A stretch of DNA of 64,000 bases, taken from contig JAVHNS010000009.1 of the NCBI GenBank assembly GCA_036872755.1, positions 1,116,001-1,180,000 on the forward strand, read 5' to 3'. Of the stretch, positions 1 through 10,875 are shown piece after piece (positions within the stretch are counted from its first letter, which is position 1; every line of letters starts with the position of its first letter). This DNA is from Orbilia blumenaviensis. Its lineage: Eukaryota; Ascomycota; Orbiliomycetes; Orbiliales; Orbiliaceae. The position numbers and the translations under genes are program-made. The notes under the pieces were generated by a model that was not told the origin of the DNA, ran no database searches, and worked only from the letters and a program-made list of their open reading frames with translations.

Positions 1-102
1 GGGGTGGTGCCTAAGTATCTCTTTAACTTCCTTCTCTTCAGGCGAAATAGCAGCGGCAAGGACCGATGCAGCGCCGAACAGTAACAAGCCAATAGATTTC
101 AT
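1..102 (-). CDS. N-terminal fragment of a secreted protein, cut by window edge
   Basis: A start codon at 102 on the minus strand opens 34 codons running off the window edge. The peptide begins MKSIGLLLFGAASVLAAA, a textbook signal peptide (basic residue, hydrophobic core, small residues before the cleavage site), followed by a charged stretch rich in Glu and Lys. The family cannot be named from 34 residues. A secreted fate is inferred from the signal peptide alone; the next gene on this strand also encodes a secreted protein. Confidence 0.5.
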   Translation of the reverse strand, partial: MKSIGLLLFGAASVLAAAISPEEKEVKEILRHHP

Positions 103-910
103 AGTGAAATTATACGGAATTCCGTGCTAAGGCGTCCAATTGTGAACCTATTTTTCGTTAATTTTCCGAACGGGATATTTACTTGATGCGCTTGTTGGCT
201 TGTTTTCGGGCAACAAATATATCAGAAAGAAGGCAATCTTTGTGTCAATTTATATGAATTATAGACATTCCAAAGTCCAAAACTCGTGAATATAGTTAAT
301 TCAAGTTCCGATTTCATGTCATGTCATGCGGCTAAATGGAAGGTCGTAGAATGCAAAACTTATTACTCGCTGACCTTTGAGTTGGTAAGCTTATGATGAC
401 TAGTAATGCGTATGTATCGACGGAAATTTGTCTGCATGAACACGCGGTAGGGTTTTTAAGCTGAGAAAATTCTTTTTAAGACAAAACATGGCCGAAAATC
501 TATCGGGTTTCTCGGTTTCATCGGTTGTATGCCCAGGCGGCTTAAAACCAATCTTTCAATCACACTCGGAGTGCACAACTCCGATTCAAAAGACAGACCA
601 CTTTTCGAATTTTATCATTCGGGGCCTTCTTTGATGAGAGTACAGTTTTCTTTGTGATAATTTCTTGATATTTCGCAATGATATGTAACTATTCGCGAAT
701 GGTACATTGGGGGTATTGTTATCGGTTGGGAGGGTATTTCAGTCGGAGCAGTTCTGGGCGGGATAAAATCCTATGGGCCATGATTTGATCAAGAAAGGGA
801 TGGATAATTATTGAGAATTTTGTTTAAAGAAAACAATTTTGTTCCCGTATCGTGATCGATTGGGATACCAGTGTCTCGGAGGTGAGGTCCATGAGTCTTA
901 GCATCAAATC
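103..910. other. Intergenic, no gene seen
   Basis: About 0.8 kb of AT-rich DNA between two minus-strand genes. It should contain the promoter of the truncated secreted-protein gene and the 3' end of the next one. No other open frame with splice signals was found. Confidence 0.5.
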
Positions 911-1880
911 CTAACAATGAATCCCAGCTGGACAACAGTCCTGCCCACTCCGATTGCAGGAGTTACAACACTGCCGGCAGTTAAACTCTGCAGCTGGAAG
1001 ACTGTCCTGGAAACACTGGGAAGTGATATCCACACCATAACATCTCCAAGAGCCGATTTGGTCGTTGAAGCCTTGGTTGCGTAAGTCCGGGCTGCCTGGC
1101 CAAAAGATCGTTGCTTTCTTCGCGGAATTATAGTCGCAATCTCTCGAGCTAGATTATGACGCCGATGATTTTAATAGGCCTATCGGTAGAAGCCCTATGA
1201 AAAGGGGCTTTGAGGGTATTCTGACCTGTATAGAATACAAGCTGTTCCTTTGTCGGGCCCGAAAGAAGAAATTGTATACAGCCTATCCGTAAATTAAGAT
1301 TTTAGTTTTTCAAAATGTGTACCCCCGATGCTGAAAAGCCTCTGGGTGCAAGACTCAACCACTTTTCCGTTAGGAGGGAACTCACCATGGCGCAGTGAGC
1401 ACAATACACTCAACCAGAGGCTGTACCTTATATCCCTTCTGACCTTGCCAGTTGATATCGGTGGTGATATATATCTATTGCCGATAAATTTAGTTAGCAA
1501 AATTTGGCATAATTATGGAACCATACCTCTACACTAAAATTTTCGTAGAGTAGGAAGTTAAGGCCGTCGATTAATCTGCCGGGAGCGGGTCGGTCGAGTT
1601 TGGCGGCCGACTTGGCTAGCATATGCATACTACAAATTTGAAGCGCCAGGAGACATGATAATACGAATAAACTAGAACTGCAAAACAAAACTAGGAAAAT
1701 AAGTGGGTAATGTGGGACTATTAGGATACTTACTCCACCGATGGTCCTTTTACCAAGACTTTTCGCGGGATTCAGTGAAAAGCTAGGCACAGAATTATCT
1801 GCAGGAGCGGCTATTGCTAGAAGGGTGAAAACTGCGCTGCCGAGAAGCAGATAAAAATTTAAAAAAGGTTTATACATCAT
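911..1880 (-). CDS. Secreted crystallin-like small protein with cysteine-rich tail
   Basis: Four coding exons (1880-1734, 1474-1386, 1282-1226, 1148-911) join with matching phases (0, 2, 2) to give 176 residues. Residues 1-25 are a signal peptide, followed by a possible Kex2 site (GKR). The core carries TDINWQGQKGYKVQPL, then W-LYTISSFGPDKGTAC, then a C-terminal GFNDQIGSWRC, an order I recognise from many small secreted ascomycete proteins of unknown function that look beta/gamma-crystallin-like. A tail of about 45 residues after the core contains nine Cys including the last core one, with CRQCC and DCC clusters. Intron 1 is long (259 nt); introns 2 and 3 have good acceptors, and CTAAC lies in intron 2. 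The two Cys that I recall flanking TDINW in relatives are Thr and Lys here. An alternative extra exon at about 1630-1540 would stay in frame but spoils the family match. Confidence 0.68.
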
Positions 1881-3843
1881 ATTACAGGTTGTTTGCGAGA
1901 TCTTGTCCTAGAGTTTGTAGAAAGTTTTGGATTGGGACTGGAATAATTGGGGTGGACTTGGGCTACTTTAATATTAATGGGTTGCCCCAGGTCGGACCCT
2001 ACTAGTTTGTAATCACTGCCCCTGACACTCAGTAAGCCTGAATCAAGACGACTTTCCACGAACTATGGGCGGAGCGTAATTTGGTTTGTAACACCGTATC
2101 ACAAAATCCAGCCGCACAACCACGCCCTGACACGAATCAACCAAATGTACTGCCGGCGCTCCGACAAAAATTCTAAGATAACATAGAAATAAGGCTGAAC
2201 AAACAAGAATACAGCATAACCGCTGTTGATGCGCATCAAACCGGTAATAAACTGCTACAAGTGTACACAGAGTCTGTACGACTTGTTGCTCTCAATCTGT
2301 TTTAGGGTTTAGCAGCAAATGAACAAAGCAATCGTATTACGGTTCCCTCTCCTATTTCAAGGTTTAAGTATGCATTTCTGTGCTACAGCAAAGCCGGAGA
2401 TGGAATGTAACTCGTAGGAGCAAAACAAATGATAGTAACAGCATATTGTAGGGTTCTGAATACTAGTATACTACGAACTTCATTTGTCGCCCAGTAGAAC
2501 CCATCCTAGGTATTAGATACTCGCTGTATAGTACATAGGAATTAATCAATAAAAATATAACGAGCCTGAATATATTCGGGTATTTAATTCGTCTGGGGAT
2601 ATTTGGTAGGTTGGCAAATATTGCAAATCTATGATGGCTCTAATTCCTTCGATCGGAATCTCACGAGGCTTAGAGCCTCAGCTGCTAAGCCAAAAGGCTG
2701 TCCGCGTTAGCATATAACTGAACTGATCTCCACTATATGCCTGACATCAGTGACTAGAAAAACGATGAGTATCGAGAGTGTCACTGGTCAAAGTATGCAT
2801 ATCTATAGTCATGTCTTCAAATATGCATAACCCATATTATATACTTCGCTCAAGAGGTCGCAATCTTTATTAGGTAGTGTTGATCTCGCTACATGGAATA
2901 GTTTTGGAGAAATTGTAATCTCTCTCTAGTTCACCATTATATATGATGATTCTATCTATCCAATTCATTCCCAAGGTAGGTTCTCTCCTGGCCCCAGTGT
3001 ATAAATGCAACACTATTATGTGTTGATGATTTTTCCTGGTACGAGACCAATTCTTCCCTACATTCTTTTTTCTAACAATAGGCATCTAGCGCTGCGTTAA
3101 ATCGTGTATATGTATCTCTATGAGTTTCTACATTCTCACCAGCGCTTTCTATCCCTATGGGGGGTACAAAATCAGAACACCCATGTGTTAAAATATCTAC
3201 CCATCCGTATTTTCTCTGATCTGGATGTCTTGGTTTGCATTTTGTTTAACAGTTTGGTATTTAGTATCGGATGCATCGGATGCATAACAGGAAAACTTCA
3301 TACAAATCAATGCTATCCTTCTAGTTTAGATTTAGAACCGTTCTTCGAAGCTAATAGTGTAATCTGTCTTTTTTGATCTCAGGTTGTGGGCCAATGCGGG
3401 TTGCTCGTGAAAGCAGCCTGGGAATATCGGAAGGCCCCCCGTGCTCGGCTGAGACAAAGCAGTGATCTGGATGGGGCCTGCACTTAGCAGTCTTATTTTT
3501 TGTCAGAGCGGACATGCGTATTGTGGCACCTTTCGCTCCTTCCCGTCATTTGGTACAACCCTATAGCAGCAGCCGTGCTGGCCTGCTTGACATCATGACT
3601 AAGATAAAGTTAATAAGGCTCCACTGAACACAGGCAAAAACCAGGGTGACTAGCTATTGGCTGTGGGTAATTATTTCTGAAAAGAATGGTTTCTAATGCG
3701 CATTATTACCAAAACTCCTAGACATAAGTACGTGTTGGCTTCAATTCTGTGTATCCAGTTCGGAGGGTGCGGCAAAATCATAACCCATAATAATTACAAT
3801 GTGAATATATATATTGATATTGCAGCAGCCCGCCCGGCCAAGT
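1881..3843. other. AT-rich gene-poor region
   Basis: Nearly 2 kb with only short open frames of 60-95 codons on both strands, none with a recognisable domain, signal peptide or splice partner. It holds the promoter of the secreted protein gene to its left and the 3' region of the UstYa gene to its right. Confidence 0.5.
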
Positions 3844-4710
3844 TTAGAGCGTCGCTTCGTCCGGAACGTTCCGCCATTTCATTGCCGAATGCTTGTTCGC
3901 CCATTCCAACAAGGCGTCGTAGTCAACACACTCATGTTCCGATCCTTCTCCGGGCCCTTCATCTGTTTTACCTTCGAGGGTAATGTCGGCCGAACATATA
4001 AGTCCTTGGCGTATGTAATTAAAGCAGTGTGCAGTGTGGTGGGCGACTTCCTCGGTTAATTTAACACCGTCGTAGCCTTCTTGGTAATGTTCTGCAAGAT
4101 AAGACAGACAATGAAGTTGGTGGAACACAGTCATCATGTAACCTGGTCCATCGTTGTAGCGGTCTATAGCTATGGTGTACGGATTTGGTAGGTCATATCG
4201 ATGTGCATCTTTGACGACCACGTAGCCCCGGCTGTCTGATAACCCGGTCCAATAGTTAGCCTTCGCCCTACCCCCTGGGAGAAATTTCAATTTACCTGAA
4301 CTCAGTGGGATCCAGTTGTGCAGTGTGCGCAGTGTATCTGTTTTGTTGAACCACATTTTGTCATGCACGTATTGTGGGTTATTTCGAAATGTATAAAGCT
4401 TCCGCGGGACTTAATACGGGATTATCATACATTAGCAATCACGGAGGTGTTAGGTAGTGCTATTTGAATATTGAATTTACATACGCCGTGGGACCGGTGT
4501 TCTTTTAATCGTATCTCTGCCCTGATATGAGTTCCAGACCAGCAGAATAACGATCGTAACTCCCATAGCCAACTCTAGAAGTAGCCTTAGGTACCATGTA
4601 ACGTTTCGCTTTTCGGGTCTCTTCTGCCACAAGGCATCTTCGCTGCCTCCATCTTTCAAAAGAAAAGCCTGCCCTTCCTCTGAGATTTTACTATTCGTAA
4701 CGGCGTCCAT
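3844..4710 (-). CDS. UstYa-family oxidase (DUF3328), membrane anchored
   Basis: Two exons (4710-4485 and 4409-3844, phase 1, 75-nt intron with CTAAC branch site) give 263 residues. Residues about 42-62 form one membrane helix (LLLELAMGVTIVILLVW) after a charged cytosolic N terminus. The C-terminal domain has both family signatures: HQLHC at 172-176 and HTAHC at 200-204, followed by IRQGLICSADITLEG. Members such as UstYa/UstYb carry out oxidative cyclisation in ribosomal peptide (dikaritin) and other fungal pathways; the paired HxxHC motifs are thought to bind metal. I chose the second Met (4710) because the upstream Met adds a stretch unlike the family. No peptide precursor with Kex2-separated repeats, methyltransferase or tyrosinase is visible nearby, so its pathway is unknown. 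Confidence 0.86.
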
Positions 4711-5898
4711 GGTGTTGCATATTCGCGACAAAACTACCAGAGATAGGATGAGAAATGACACACAGTTTCGGAATGGGGATACATCTGGGGAATGGCTTTA
4801 TATTTAAAATACCTAAGATATTTTCTGGGGTATTTAAACCATGCGACATTCTTCTTTGGGGCGAATTTAATAGTATTTAGGCTTAATGCCAACAACTGGA
4901 TTTGTTGGTTTAGGCTATAATAAATAACAGCTAACCAGGGGTGCTTCGACAGAACCCGCAACGGCCGATTAGTATCAGCTCACCTTGCATATGGTAGTAG
5001 AGCATTGGTTAGCGAGGATTCGGGGATCCGTCCGAATGTCCGCTCTGAAACGGGGTGGGGCGTGAGCTCGGATGGCAAAGTACTATTTGGTGTCCGTGTG
5101 CACGAACCTACCGTCGTCAGGTGTTGCAGGCTCTTTGCAGGAGCCGACCTTCTCGACCAGCATCTACGCAGTTACTAAAATTCTCTGAAAAAAGAGCCTG
5201 CGATAGTCCAATTTTAGTTAGTTACGAGTATGATTATGTCTGAGGTTAAAGCACAGTGCTCCAGTGAAATACATGTTGTTGGCTGCACAGGCGGAAAACA
5301 TGGGAGCCGAAGATGGTTTTGAATTTTGAGCATATTAAAAGGGCAAGTGAAATCCCCAGTAATGAGTCTTAAAGATTGTGATCTTAGACCTTCATTGCAT
5401 GCAATTGAATCCGAATAATTCGCAGAGCACGAACTTGTACGGTCGGAGCCTCATCTTATCTCGACCAATCACACCCTGCATGACTCTATTGAGTTTGTGT
5501 TTTGTGTTGTCTGTTGCATTCGGGGCTTATCGATAAGGAAGATCCTCGCGTTGTCATTGGCCAAAATGATCTTGGCAACCCGGGATCCAGAATTCAGATG
5601 GCTGCTCCAGCAAAAAAGTTTTTGCGACTCATCGCCGCGCACAACTCACCGCGCTCACCTCCAACCCAACCGCAGCTGCTACTTCAATTCCCCTCCTCTG
5701 ATCCTCCACCTTTCCGCTTCCTTTCCTCTTCACATCACTCCTCACATATTCTAACAGACCTGACTCAGCTAAACCTTTCTACATAAACTACCAAAACCAT
5801 CGCAATCCATCACCGTCCCCTCGTCTCGCGTCTGAACAGCACTACCATCGTGATCACCATCCTCGAACCACCAGCTTGGTTCATTCAATACCCGCACA
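4711..5898. other. Intergenic between divergent genes; La promoter and leader
   Basis: Divergent promoter space between the UstYa gene (-) and La (+). The last 250 bases before the La start are strongly pyrimidine-rich on the plus strand, as in many highly expressed fungal genes. A CCAAT core occurs at about 5464-5468. No further gene was found. Confidence 0.45.
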
Positions 5899-7440
5899 AT
5901 GACTGACATCAATCCGGAAGAGCCTGTTCAGGCTCCTGCCATCAATGATGAGAAACCCGTCGAGGCTGTCGCTGAAGACAAACCCGTTGCTGAGGAGAGC
6001 ACTGCCGCTGAGAAGGCTACCACCGACGAAAAAGCTGTTGCTGAAGAAGAGACGACGACAGAAGAGAAGAAAGAACGCGTTGGCATAGTTTCTGATGCTT
6101 CGCTCCTCCCCGAGTCAGATGACCCGAAGGAGATTATCAAACAGGTATGCTTACCTCCAAGGGTCTCATCACCATTCCGAAGGCTGTGAAGTTCTTGTAA
6201 CGGCTTTTTTACCTCCCTTTTCTCTCTCTTTTCACCCGTTATAAGACTGCCTAATACCGACTCTGGGGCCGAGACTAATACTGACTGTAACTGACTGATT
6301 CTGGCCTCTAGGTTGAGTTTTATTTCGCGGACTCCAACCTACGCTTTGATAAATTCCTCTACGGCCTTGTAGGCGAGGAAAACAAATGGGTTGATGTTGC
6401 TCTTGTTGCTGGCTTCAACCGTATGCGCCGATTTAAAAACCTTGATAATATCAAGAAAGCTTTGGAGGATTCTGAGCTCATGGAGCTTAATGAGGAAAAG
6501 ACCAAGATGCGCCGAAAGAACCCTATGATCATGCTGAAAGACCCTAAGCTTGTGGATAAGGCTATCTCCCGTTCTGTCTACGCTGTAGGTACCCTTATCT
6601 GCTCATAGTTTGAACGAGGACTAACAAGAGGCACAGAAAGGATTTGGAGCTGAGACAAAAACTTCCCAATTTGACCTTGAGAAGTTTTTCGAGCAAACTG
6701 GTATCAAGGTCAATGCTGTTCGACTCCGTCGCGATGATGATAAAGTTTTCAAGGGTTCCGTTTTCGTTGAGTTTAAGAGTGTCGAGGATATGAAAAAATT
6801 CATGGATCTTGAGGAAAAACCTGAGTGGAATGGTCAGAAGATGACACTCATCGACCCGAAAGCTGAGGTAAGTGCCTATAGCCTCCGGTGTGACCATGAC
6901 TAAAATTAACTGATATGACATCACAATTAGCCCAACACCGATAAGGACGATCAAACCACCGCCGAGCAAGCTGTCGCTGAAGCCTCGCAGGGAGTTCAAT
7001 ACATGACCAAACAGGACTTCGTCGATATGAAAATGGCCGCGATCAAGGATGGTAAGATCAAAGCCAAGAACTACACAAAAACCCCCAAGTTCGACGCTTT
7101 CAAGCAAGATGGGAACTCTACCGGGCGGGGTGGAAAACAAAACGGAAGAGATGGGAGACGTGATGGCGGGCGGGACAACAGAGATTGGAGGGAGAGACGG
7201 GATGACGATCGCAAGCAGGGATTCAGGGGAGGGCGTGGCGGGCGTGGTGGGCGTGGTGGACGTGGTCGCGGCCGAGGTGACAGGGGCGGTCCAAGACTCC
7301 GTGCTGACGGAGTCCCGGTCATCAAGACCGGGGCTGAGTCGCCGGAGACAAGGTCGAAGAAGAGGTCTCGGGATGACGGAGAGGGTGATGCCTCCGAGAA
7401 GAAGAGGAGGACGGAGGGCGCCGTTGACGCTTCTGCTTAG
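5899..7440 (+). CDS. La protein, RNA chaperone of Pol III transcripts
   Basis: Four exons (5899-6144, 6312-6584, 6637-6867, 6931-7440), all phase 0, give 419 residues. Order: an acidic Ala/Glu/Thr-rich N terminus; La motif from about residue 77 (VEFYFADSNLRFDKFL, then the KNPMIM region); RRM at about 175-250 (KVFKGSVFVEF); a basic stretch; an RGG tract (about 305-345); and a Lys/Arg-rich nuclear localisation signal near the end. La binds the 3' oligo-U of new Pol III transcripts (pre-tRNA, U6, 5S) and protects and folds them in the nucleus. The fungal orthologue is usually called Lhp1 or Sla1. Intron 2 is 52 nt with CTAAC 11 nt before its acceptor. A long antisense open frame over exons 3-4 is a shadow of the biased coding sequence. 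Confidence 0.93.
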
Positions 7441-8461
7441 AAAGCAGGGCGGATGGCGTCGCCCGAGGTCACCTCGACTTCGGAGGGGCCCCTCGGTGGC
7501 ACTCGAAAGCGGGGCCGTGAGGAGGGAGATGGCCGAGGAGATGTCACCGCGACATCTCCCCCCTCCCCGAAGAGGGTCAAACAGTGAACCCTCGCCACCT
7601 TCTCCTCTCCCCTTAACACCCATCGTGCTACTCTTTTTTTTTTTTTTTTTTAATGTAATTATACGGCGTTATGAGATATGTTTTTAACTTGCATCAATGC
7701 TGGCGATCAAGGGATGGGAGACAGTATATCCCATGTGTACACTAGTGTCTGCGCTTTCACCATGTACCATATCATTCCGCAGACGGGTTGAAAAGCTTCA
7801 CATTTTTTATACTTTATAAAATTCCTGAGTCCTCAGCAGATGCTGCTAAATTTGTAATGGACGTAGACCTGAGTGACGACTGGCTGTCCCTGCATCAGCC
7901 TATGCCTCCATCCGGTGGCTCTCCTCCAACCTCACGGTCGCAGACCCAGAATGCCTTCTTGGCAGCCAAAATCAGCTGCTTGTGGAATGTGCTCTCGTGT
8001 GTTGGTCGTGTTGGCGGGCAGGTCGCAGTGACATTCCGGCCTGTGACGTCAGCACCCGCCCGCTAGAAAATTCAACCGACAACAGGGAAGCGTCTCGAAA
8101 AGAGTACTTGAGCAGAGGTATCGATATTTTAGCTCGTGATCATCCCTTCCTCTTCCTCTTCCTCTTCTCTCTTCACTCGCATTCACGTTCACATTCACAT
8201 TCACATCCACGACCTTCATATAGTCAGGTATTCCTCCTTTCCAGCTTCCGATCCGTCTCTCTATAGCCATCTACAATTTCCAGCAAGAACCTTAGAAGGT
8301 CCCTTGTTCGTCGCCTTCCGTCATTTTAGCCCATCTGTACTCATCCGAGCAGCAGTCTCCTCGACTAACTCATCTCTTCCAGCATCGAATATACCCCTAA
8401 TTTTCGCACCTTCTCCCTCTAACGATATTGAACTCAAACCTACCGTTTAATAATATTCATC
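7441..8461. other. La 3' region and OM14 promoter
   Basis: Holds the La terminator region (18-T run near 7634-7651), the full CRE octamer listed separately, CTTCCT-type pyrimidine repeats (8144-8165) and a CATTCA hexamer repeat (about 8170-8205) just upstream of OM14. No gene seen. Confidence 0.5.
8044..8051. promoter_or_regulatory. CRE palindrome TGACGTCA upstream of OM14
   Basis: A perfect TGACGTCA octamer lies about 410 bp before the OM14 start. It is the consensus site for CREB/ATF-type bZIP factors such as fungal AtfA. Function is inferred from sequence only. Confidence 0.4.
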
Positions 8462-9321
8462 ATGTCTTCGTATGCTGAAGTTGCCGCTAGAGGTGGTCCT
8501 CAGGATCCCGAAGAAGTATGATTCCCCTACCAATATCCTTCCTTCCATTCCTTTGGAATCGGATATTTAATGCAATATCAGCTAACAATGGTCTCTTTGA
8601 ACACCTAGGCGTATGTTTCCCCCCTATCCCAATCTCTATTGCACCAATTCGCCTTTCATTCTACTCATATCTCTCTCTCATCCTATCGAGAATCTATCAA
8701 AAAAAATTGCTACAGTCACGTGATATTGACATTATCTTCCCTCGTCTGCACAGTGCCGCTCCACCAGTAGACGAAGTCATTCCCACCGATTCCTCCGTCG
8801 CTTCCTTAGTAGATGTTGATTCTGGTGTCTCTGTCGTCTCGTCAGACTTCCCCAACCAGCCAGTCAAGACATATACCCAAGCCGAACGTCTGGAAATGGA
8901 AGCAGCAGTCGAGGCAGAAGAAAATGCTGCTCGACAAGCTGCAGCCAAGAAGAGAAAGGGAGGAAAGAGCGAGTCAGATGTCGTAGTATGGTTCAAAGAT
9001 CCAGTCCATTCCGGTGGCGCGATCGTCAGCACCGTACTTGTCGTCGGATTGGGGGTTGTCGGCTGGAGAAAGTACAAACTTGGGCAGTTTTCATGGGCAA
9101 CTGCGGGTATTGGCGCCGGTATCCTGGCGGGTGTCAGCTTGGTTGAATACTTTGTTGGGAAGTATGTTCTTCCCCCCCCCCAAAAAAAAAACCCTGGATA
9201 GAGTCCATCCTGGGTATCCTGGACCTGTTCTAGGGCCTAGACAATTCAAGTTGACAGGATGCTAACACACATCTTGAATAGATTCGCACAAAGCTATCTC
9301 ACCAAAAAGAAGCAAAATTAG
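8462..9321 (+). CDS. Mitochondrial outer membrane protein OM14-like
   Basis: The best model has exons 8462-8515, 8609-8610, 8754-9161 and 9282-9321, giving 167 residues. It opens MSSYAEVAARGGPQDPEE, continues AAAPPVDEVIPTDSS, has a charged helix (QAERLEMEAAVEAEENAARQ), then two hydrophobic segments (VVVGLGVVGW and the Gly/Ala-rich ATAGIGAGILAGVSL) and ends FAQSYLTKKKQN. This layout matches fungal OM14-type outer-membrane proteins; yeast Om14 associates with porin and acts as a ribosome/NAC receptor. Exon 2 would be only GC: acceptor CTAG at 8605-8608 and donor GTATGT at 8611 are both strong, and the exon is needed to read PEE-A-AAPP. A single intron 8516-8715 using TACAG would also be in frame, inserting 13 residues that I do not recognise from relatives. 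Confidence 0.83.
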
Positions 9322-10875
9322 ATTGAAGATGGTGGGCAAACTGCCAGTTTGAAGTCTCGATGTTAATGGTCATTGAATGCTGAACATAGGGGGTCTCTGG
9401 GGTATATCTGTATATTTTTCCACTTTCCTACTCTAATCATTGCAACAGGCCGTGATTTGGCCCTTGCCTACTGGACATGGTCCTTTTTGAACATGACCCA
9501 AGTCGACTGTACTTTGGGACTCTGATATCGCTTTTCTCCGTCGAACCCACACATACTCCCTTCTCTTAAGCCAGTATTTAGATATATGGACTTATATTAG
9601 CTAATGAATTGGCGGCTTTTTGCTTATTTGGTTCACAATTTGCGATTATTAGTTCACTGTTTCGTCTGCCTTGCTAGAAACCTGGTGTCAACATTGACGA
9701 GGCGAATCCGCCCCATTTCTCTATAAAGTAAAATATGCCACAGTATGACATACCGTGTTAGAGGGAAGAGGAAGGTACACAAGGTGTATCCGGGTTAGAG
9801 CGATATTCTAAGCTCTGTACTATATGAATTGACAGCAAACGTAGCCCAGGCATACGGTAGCCCTGCGGAAGATTTCGACCACAGGCTGGAGTATCTAGTA
9901 TGCTGATAGTTCAAGGAAAATTTGGTAAAATATCTGGTATATCATTTTTTAGGGAACAGAAATGATGTCATATTGCCCAAGTGTCCAGGTGGTATCAATA
10001 AGGGCTTTGGGGAAATCGATGCTGGGCCGGTGGACTGGACCCCTCGGTCGCCGTGCTTGCCTAGCGTCGGGTGCCTGCAGCAACGTTAACCCCGCGCAGG
10101 AGTTCAAAACATCCCCATTCCATTTAGGCATAGCCTGAATAAACTCATATAAGACAGTTAGCCTGGGGCAAAGGATCTGCTCGGTACGGCCCTAAAATCA
10201 AATTTTTAAATTATTAAACGGGCGCATTAGTCAGCGCTTTTGTATTAAAGAGATCCATAGCCTCCAGGTCAACAACTTAACCCCCTTAGGGTTAGACAGT
10301 ATATATTGACTCTAGCTTGCTTACTGGAGTGGTCAACAACTGATATGGGGTTCACCATTTAGTCAGGATCTATTAGAAGCAACCCATAGATTCATTTACC
10401 CCCATTGTTGTATTTTTGTATCGAGAATTTTCAAAGGAGCTCAAAACAAGGCCATCGACTAGGGAGGAATACAATGGATGCTATGGTGTGTATTCAGAAA
10501 AAAACAAGGAATTACTTAGTAACCTTTGCTTTAATTAAAAGCAGTAAAGAAGATCCTAGTATGGCTTGCTTCTCCAAAAAACTAAAAGATATATACGGGC
10601 ATTGCAGCTATGTACCTTCAACCGACGCCCTCGTTGTAGATTGGAAGTGATTTCATAATTGGGTTGTTCTGATGCTATTTCTAAGTAGTGTGTTTCTCAC
10701 ATTAAATAGCGTATTTGAGGGAGATGGGGGATTTGATCTTTCATAACATAGCTTGAAATATTTTGGGACTATCTAGATGGGCAGGGAAATACATTAATAA
10801 GAAAAAATTGCTAAAAAATGGTCGGGGTTAAGGAATTCAAAGCGCAGAATTTCTCCGCGGCTATCAAGATATGGA
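9322..10875. other. Gene-poor intergenic region
   Basis: About 1.5 kb of AT-rich DNA between the 3' ends of OM14 (+) and the carboxylesterase (-). A GC-richer patch at about 9990-10110 encodes a 60-codon minus-strand frame with no recognisable domain. An 81-codon plus-strand frame at 10405-10650 has no family signature. I see no supported gene. Confidence 0.45.

Noticed and set aside
6595..7623. 342-codon antisense frame over the La gene
   Set aside because: It mirrors the Arg/Gly- and Lys/Glu-biased La coding sequence, has no domain, and crosses La introns.
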